Shown here: piece after piece, positions 14,069 through 18,318 of the stretch | Layout of the letters: the number at the start of each line of letters is the position of its first letter | Position numbering within the stretch: the stretch's first letter is position 1 | Source of the DNA: Acidobacteriota bacterium | GTDB taxonomy: Bacteria > Acidobacteriota > Terriglobia > Bryobacterales > JACQDG01 | DNA: 18,318 bases | Direction: 5' to 3' | Assembly (NCBI GenBank): GCA_016201195.1 | Contig: JACQDI010000377.1 | Span: forward strand, 1 to 18,318 | Made by a program: the position numbers and the translations under genes | Notes under the pieces: generated by a model | Databases searched by the model: none | The model's input: the letters and a program-made list of their open reading frames with translations, nothing else | What the model was told of the DNA's origin: nothing

Positions 14069-15610
14069 GTGAGATTTCTCTTGGCGTGCGCTGGGCTGGC
14101 CGGCATCCATCTCCGACAGGGCCGTTGTGCATGTGTCGGTTCGGCTGTGCTGGCTCTGGCAGCGCCACTGATAGCGGACGTCCCTGCCACAGCTTCCGTG
14201 GAAATTCGACTGTTGACGCCGGTGTCCTCTCGCAGCTCCAAGCGGGGAACCGAGGTAGCAGGTGTCGTCGTCGCACCGGTCCGCTTAGAGGACCGGGTTG
14301 TGATCCCGTCCAGAAGTGTCGTTCGCGGGACCGTCAAACAGGCCAACCGGGTTGGTCTCGGCTTCGTCCGCGAGAGTGCGAAGCTGGTCCTCGATTTTAC
14401 GGAACTGGAGCTGGCAGGCGGCCAGACCTACCCGATCCAATCGCGGCTGATCTCGGTAGACAACGCTCGCGAGCGCGTGGACCGGACGGGCGCCATCCGC
14501 GGCATCCGCGCCACGGCCAGCCTTTCTCATCGCCTCGGTTTTCGTGTCGCCAGCCTCACGATGAGCAACCCCGCCGGCTTTGTCCCCTTGCTTGTGCTCC
14601 AGACCTGCCTGTTTAAGTTTCCCAATCCGGAAATTGAATACGGACCTGGCACGGACATGCAGCTTCAGATCGATGGTTTCCTGTCGCTTGGCGGCGCGCT
14701 TGAGGCGCCGGATACCGGACCGGAGCTAACCTCGGAAGAGCTCGCGGAACTGGAGGCGCTGGTGGCCGTGGCGCCGTACTGGTCGTATACAACACGGCAG
14801 CAGCGCGGGCCAATGGACATCATCAACCTGGTCTTTGTCGGTTCACGCGACGCGCTCGACAGGGCGTTTACTGCGGCCGGTTGGACGGGTTCACGGCCGA
14901 TATCCGCAGCCGCTGGCTTGCACGTAGTTCGAGCCCTCGCCGAATACCGCGCCTATCCGGACGCACCTATGCACACGCTTCTTGTCGACGGCGCCGAGCC
15001 TGATACGAGCTGGCAGAAGGCCTTGAATACGCTCACGAAACGACATCACCTTCGTATTTGGAAGCGGCCCGAGAGGTGGCGCGGGCGGCCGGTTTGGCTG
15101 TCAGCGGCCACCCACGACATCTCGGTTGGCGTCTCTTTGCGGCTTGGCTTCACTCATCAGATTCACAGCGATATCGACCACGAACGCGAAAAGGTGCTCA
15201 ATGATCTTCGCATGACCGGATGTGTCGATGCGGTTGCGCACGTGCGCCGGCCGGAGATGCTCCGTTTTGCCTCCCGCGGTGACGGGAAAGTGCTGCAAAC
15301 GGACGGTGCGGTTGCCGCGGTGGTGTTGAATTCCTGCGAGAGCCCGGAACAACTGGCGTTTGCGGCCCCGCCAGGATCCGGCCCGGGTGTGGCGGGTCGA
15401 TTCGTGCGCAGGGTCAATCTTTCCGCCCGGAACCACTTCATCCGCAATAATCTGCCCTGGCAAATCTCGGAGGCCAGTCTGCTGGCGCTCCGGACGGTCC
15501 GCAAATGGCAGCGTGAGAGGTTGGATCGCAGTGCGCTGGCCGCGGGCAACGAGCAGGGCAGTGGCAACAGGCGCGACGCCGCTTCCAGGGACGGTTCCGT
15601 TGCGAAGTGA
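14069..15610 (+). CDS. LssY_C-domain envelope protein
   Basis: The 513-residue protein starts at a GTG after AAAGG. Its first 45 residues hold a hydrophobic export-like segment (GSAVLALAAPLIADVPATAS). A beta-rich domain follows (about residues 45 to 155: EIRLLTPVSSRSSKRGTEV, RVVIPSRSVVRGTVKQANRV), loosely like the barrel part of TrbI/VirB10 proteins. From about residue 245 the LssY_C domain is clear: PMDIINLVFVGSRDALDRAF, AAGWTGSRPI, LWIWKRP-like HLRIWKRPERWRGRPVWLSA, ATHDISVG and HQIHSDIDHEREKVLNDL. LssY_C is often fused to PAP2 phosphatase domains in other bacteria, and here a PAP2 gene sits two genes downstream. The biochemical role of LssY_C is not established. Its last 11 bases overlap the next gene. 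Confidence 0.8.
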   Translation: MRFLLACAGLAGIHLRQGRCACVGSAVLALAAPLIADVPATASVEIRLLTPVSSRSSKRGTEVAGVVVAPVRLEDRVVIPSRSVVRGTVKQANRVGLGFVRESAKLVLDFTELELAGGQTYPIQSRLISVDNARERVDRTGAIRGIRATASLSHRLGFRVASLTMSNPAGFVPLLVLQTCLFKFPNPEIEYGPGTDMQLQIDGFLSLGGALEAPDTGPELTSEELAELEALVAVAPYWSYTTRQQRGPMDIINLVFVGSRDALDRAFTAAGWTGSRPISAAAGLHVVRALAEYRAYPDAPMHTLLVDGAEPDTSWQKALNTLTKRHHLRIWKRPERWRGRPVWLSAATHDISVGVSLRLGFTHQIHSDIDHEREKVLNDLRMTGCVDAVAHVRRPEMLRFASRGDGKVLQTDGAVAAVVLNSCESPEQLAFAAPPGSGPGVAGRFVRRVNLSARNHFIRNNLPWQISEASLLALRTVRKWQRERLDRSALAAGNEQGSGNRRDAASRDGSVAK

Positions 15611-16331
15611 GGGAGCGCGTGCCGCAACGGCCTTTCGAGCCTGCTCGATCAGCCTTGTTTTCGCGGGTGTTGTCTGCGGCCAGAACGGCGGTGATGGATA
15701 TGACCGCACCCTCTCGGCTCAGGAAATCGTGGCGCGCATGGTTGAGATGGACCGGGCAAGAACGGCCCAACTGGCGGATTACACTTCACTCCGGCGCTAT
15801 CATCTGGAGAACAAGCGCTTTCAGAAAACTGCGGATATGACGGTCAAAGCGAGATATCGGCGTCCGGGCAGGAAGGAGTTTGCTGTTCTCTCGGAATCCG
15901 GGTCCGGGGTGATCCGCGAAAGGGTGTTTCACCGTATGCTGGATGCGGAGCTGGAAGCCGGTAGCGAACCGATGCGGCGCGTCACACAAGTCACGCCGGA
16001 CAACTATGATTTTCGGTTCACCGGTGTTGACTCGGATCGAGACCGGCGAGCCTACGTATTCGAGATCTCGCCGAAGGTGCGAAACAAGTTCATGGTGCAG
16101 GGCCGCATTTGGCTGGACGCGGAGGATTTTGCCATCACCCGGATTGAAGGGAGGCCGGCCAAGAACCCGTCCGTCTGGGTCCGCAGCACGACTTTCGTGC
16201 ACACGTATGAAAAACGCGGTCCGTTCTGGCTGGCAGCCTCCAACGCTTCGCAATCTGAGTCGCTGTTTTTGGGCCACACGTCGGTTGTGATCCGCTACAT
16301 GGATTACCAGATCAATCCAGGTGAGCATTGA
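15600..16331 (+). CDS. Exported LolA-fold-like protein
   Basis: I start this gene at a TTG at 15600, which gives 243 residues with a signal peptide (ATAFRACSISLVFAGVVCGQ, cleavage near residue 28) and overlaps the upstream stop by 11 bases; AGGGA lies upstream. The longer frame from 15360 would run through the LssY_C gene in another frame and is not credible. The mature part reads as an LolA/outer-membrane-lipoprotein-sorting type half-barrel: ADYTSLRRYHLENKRFQKTA, VKARYRRPGRKEFAVLSESG, DRRAYVFEISPKVRNKFMVQ, GRIWLDAEDFAITRIEGRPA. Such folds carry hydrophobic or lipid ligands. It lies between LssY_C and PAP2 genes, which suggests lipid handling in the envelope. Family assignment is from pattern, not a search. 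Confidence 0.65.
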   Translation: MRSEGARAATAFRACSISLVFAGVVCGQNGGDGYDRTLSAQEIVARMVEMDRARTAQLADYTSLRRYHLENKRFQKTADMTVKARYRRPGRKEFAVLSESGSGVIRERVFHRMLDAELEAGSEPMRRVTQVTPDNYDFRFTGVDSDRDRRAYVFEISPKVRNKFMVQGRIWLDAEDFAITRIEGRPAKNPSVWVRSTTFVHTYEKRGPFWLAASNASQSESLFLGHTSVVIRYMDYQINPGEH

Positions 16332-17292
16332 GTCCATGCACCTAAGCGCACCGTCCAGCACCGAGCCGCCGGGACCGTCGGGAGTGCCGGCCCGCCCACA
16401 ACCAGCTATACCGGAGGATCGGAAAACTATAGCGGAGCAGATGCAGGGCAACGGCCTGTTTCGAAGCAGCGAATACCTGCTGGTTCTGTATTTCGCTCTG
16501 GCCGCAGCACGAACAGCGGCGCGCGGCTTGTTCGCCTTCGGTCTTGTAGATTTGTGCGTGCCGCTGGTTTTTGCGGCGTTGGCGCTGATGGAACGCCGCG
16601 TCCGCCGAGTGTGGGTAGGCGTGCTTCGGGATTGGACGGCGATGCCTTTCCTGCTGTTGGCGTATTGGAATGTGGACTGGATCACGCAGGTTCCACAGAC
16701 CGGCGGCTACGAGCAACGTTGGATCCGATTGGACAGACTGCTGCTCTATGGTTGGGGCGGCCGCTCCGCAATCGAGTGCTGCGGCGTCCTGCTGCCTTCG
16801 CTTCTCGAGTTGTCATACCTGGTCCTGTACGCGGTTCCGCCGGTGCTGCTGGGGATCATCTACCTCGCTGGGCGGCGCCGCCAAGCGGACCGATTTCTCT
16901 TCACGCTTTTTGCGGGCTCCCTGGCGGCATATGCCCTGCTGCCGCTGTTCCCATCCGCCTCCCCACGCGACCTGTTTCCGGGGCAGGACCTCCCCTCGAT
17001 GACGACGGTTTTCCGCCGTATCAACTTGTGGCTGCTGGATTCTTTCGATATTCACACCAGCGTATTTCCGAGCGGACACGTGGCCGTCGCGTTTTGTTCG
17101 GCTTTCGGCGTGATGAGAGTTCTTCCTGAGCGACGGTGGCTCGGACGAGCGTTGCTCGCCTTCGCTGCCTTGGTAACGATCAACACGGTCTATGCTCGCT
17201 ACCACTATGCGGTCGACGGACTTGCTGCGCTCGCTATCAGTCTCGTGGCATTCCACTTCAGTCGCCTGCTGGACCACTGGCGTCCGGACTGA
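16321..17292 (+). CDS. PAP2/Aur1-like membrane phosphotransferase
   Basis: The 323-residue protein has about six membrane helices after a Pro-rich N-terminal 40 residues (VLYFALAAARTAARGLFAFG, YLVLYAVPPVLLGIIYLAG, YALLPLF, ALLAFAALVTINTV and others). Two PAP2 motifs are clear: FPSGHVAVAF (His253) and YARYHYAVDGLAAL (His295, Asp299). This H-H-D set resembles inositol-phosphoceramide synthase (Aur1) and related lipid phosphatases; the first PAP2 motif (KxxxxxxRP) is not obvious, as in the Aur1 group. It probably moves or removes phosphate head groups on membrane lipids. The GTG at 16321 overlaps the upstream stop by 11 bases; an ATG at 16336 with AGGTGA upstream is a good alternative start. Confidence 0.82.
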   Translation: MSIESMHLSAPSSTEPPGPSGVPARPQPAIPEDRKTIAEQMQGNGLFRSSEYLLVLYFALAAARTAARGLFAFGLVDLCVPLVFAALALMERRVRRVWVGVLRDWTAMPFLLLAYWNVDWITQVPQTGGYEQRWIRLDRLLLYGWGGRSAIECCGVLLPSLLELSYLVLYAVPPVLLGIIYLAGRRRQADRFLFTLFAGSLAAYALLPLFPSASPRDLFPGQDLPSMTTVFRRINLWLLDSFDIHTSVFPSGHVAVAFCSAFGVMRVLPERRWLGRALLAFAALVTINTVYARYHYAVDGLAALAISLVAFHFSRLLDHWRPD

Positions 17293-17496
17293 GCCGGGCG
17301 TTTGGTTCGACCTCGACCAGCGTTGGCGACCGATGACGAACGGCGTTCCTTCCTGTTTCAGCACCGACCTGAAGCAGGACCCAGCCGGAGTGGCTGTCCG
17401 ATTGCAACGCATGACAGGCGGTAGGCGAAATAGTGCCCGAAGCAGACGCAGAAAGTCCGGATTCGTCACCGATGCGATGGAAGTCAAGGAGGATCT

Positions 17497-18318
17497 ATGT
17501 CCAAGCTGACCCGGCGCGACGCCCTGGCGGCCGCGGCGGTCAATCTTTTGATGGTGAAGTCGGAGACGGCGTTCGGCTCTCCGGCCAACTCGGCGGTATC
17601 GTTCGGCATCATCGGCGCCGGCGGGCGGGGGCGCTATGTCGGCTCTCACATGGCGAGAGATCCGCGCTCGCGGCTGGCGGCGGTCTGCGACATCTTCCCC
17701 GATCGCATCGATCTGGCGAAGACCCAGGTGCCGGCCGCGAGCCAGGCCCGCGTGTATAAGGATTACCACGAGCTGCTCGCCCAGCCGGACATCGATGCGG
17801 TGCTGATTGCGACCCCCGTGTTCCTTCATCCGGAGCACTTCGAGGCTGCGGTCAAGGCCCGCAAGCATATCTACTGCGAAAAGCCCGCCGGCGCGGACGT
17901 CGCCGGAGTGAAGCGGCTGATGCGCGCGGCGGAGACGGCGGATCCGTCGAAGACCATCCAGTTCGGCTTCCAGCAGCGCTTCAGCCCGGAATACCTGGCG
18001 GCGGAGAAGATTTTGCGGTCGGGCAAGATCGGGCAGATGACGTTGATGACCAGCTACTGGGTGCTGGGAGGGACGCCGCCTCGCGACTTCAAATCGCCAT
18101 ATCCCCCGGAAGACCAGAAAATCCGCCACTGGGGCCTGTGGATGGAATACTCGGGAGGAGCCATCGTGGAGCAGGATTGCCACGGCGTGGATGTGCTGAA
18201 CTGGTTCGCACAAGCACATCCGCTCAAGGCGGCCGGCACGGGCGGTCTGCGATACAAGCTGGCCTACGGCGACTGGACCTCCGATCACCACAACATCACC
18301 TATTCCTATCCAGGCGGA
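17497..18318 (+). CDS. Gfo/Idh/MocA oxidoreductase with Tat signal (3' cut by window)
   Basis: The first 274 codons are present and no stop occurs before the edge. The ATG at 17497 has AAGGAGG at 17486-17492. A Tat-type signal opens the protein (KLTRRDALAAAAVNLLMVKS), then a Rossmann start FGIIGAGGRGRYVGSH, the strand IDAVLIATPVFLHPEH, the family EKP motif (YCEKPAGAD) and the C-terminal-domain motif GGAIVEQDCHGVDVLNWF with the His usual at the active site. The family oxidises or reduces sugars and polyols with bound NAD(P); substrate is unknown. Exported members with folded cofactors are numerous in acidobacteria and planctomycetes. The 204 bases between the PAP2 gene and this start hold nothing I recognise, so it may have its own promoter there. 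Confidence 0.92.
   Translation, partial: MSKLTRRDALAAAAVNLLMVKSETAFGSPANSAVSFGIIGAGGRGRYVGSHMARDPRSRLAAVCDIFPDRIDLAKTQVPAASQARVYKDYHELLAQPDIDAVLIATPVFLHPEHFEAAVKARKHIYCEKPAGADVAGVKRLMRAAETADPSKTIQFGFQQRFSPEYLAAEKILRSGKIGQMTLMTSYWVLGGTPPRDFKSPYPPEDQKIRHWGLWMEYSGGAIVEQDCHGVDVLNWFAQAHPLKAAGTGGLRYKLAYGDWTSDHHNITYSYPGG

Noticed and set aside
15360..15599. Upstream part of the LolA-like open frame
   Set aside because: It lies wholly inside the LssY_C gene in another frame, is rich in Arg, Pro and Ser, and lacks family likeness; the TTG at 15600 gives a proper signal peptide.
16813..18291. 492-codon minus-strand frame at the right end
   Set aside because: It runs antisense through the PAP2 gene and the Gfo/Idh/MocA gene, both strongly supported, and crosses their intergenic gap without any domain pattern.
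1..18318. CRISPR array, rRNA genes or insertion sequences
   Set aside because: No regularly spaced long repeats, no rRNA-like sequence and no transposase-like protein were seen.

Overview
The window looks like a GC-rich bacterial chromosome, most probably an acidobacterium of the Bryobacter/Solibacter type. That assignment is inferred from gene content I recognise: a Tat-exported Gfo/Idh/MocA oxidoreductase, LssY_C and PAP2 envelope proteins, a large RND efflux operon, and an integrase with a Cys-rich N-terminus. There is no marker gene to prove it. 

Positions 1 to about 7901 are the right-hand part of a mobile element integrated at the 3' end of a tRNA-Ser(CGA) gene; its left end lies outside the window. 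From left to right it holds a frameshifted HNH-type gene, an exported DUF2846-like cargo gene, a twice-frameshifted MerR-type HTH/coiled-coil gene, and a leftward TPR-hicB-hicA cluster with overlapping genes. Then comes a rightward replication-like module (XRE-type HTH, a protein with a Walker B-like motif, a RepA-type AAA_25 helicase). Next is a non-coding stretch with four GGAGT-N4-GGAGT repeat pairs, a 42-codon ORF, an excisionase-like HTH gene, a tiny basic protein whose promoter implies a leaderless mRNA, and a tyrosine integrase with all catalytic residues. Two element genes carry frameshifts while the chromosomal genes are intact, so the element appears to be decaying but may still recombine. 

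Positions 7902 to 13588 are chromosomal and read leftward: TolC-type outer membrane protein, lipoprotein membrane-fusion protein, and RND pump form one tightly packed operon. The pump stop codon lies inside the first bases of the tRNA-Ser. 

Positions 13589 to 14068 hold no convincing gene. A rightward three-gene cluster follows, each gene overlapping the next by 11 bases: an LssY_C-domain protein, a LolA-fold-like exported protein, and a PAP2/Aur1-like membrane enzyme with an apparent H-H-D triad. They plausibly act together on envelope lipids. The window ends inside a Tat-signal Gfo/Idh/MocA oxidoreductase gene.
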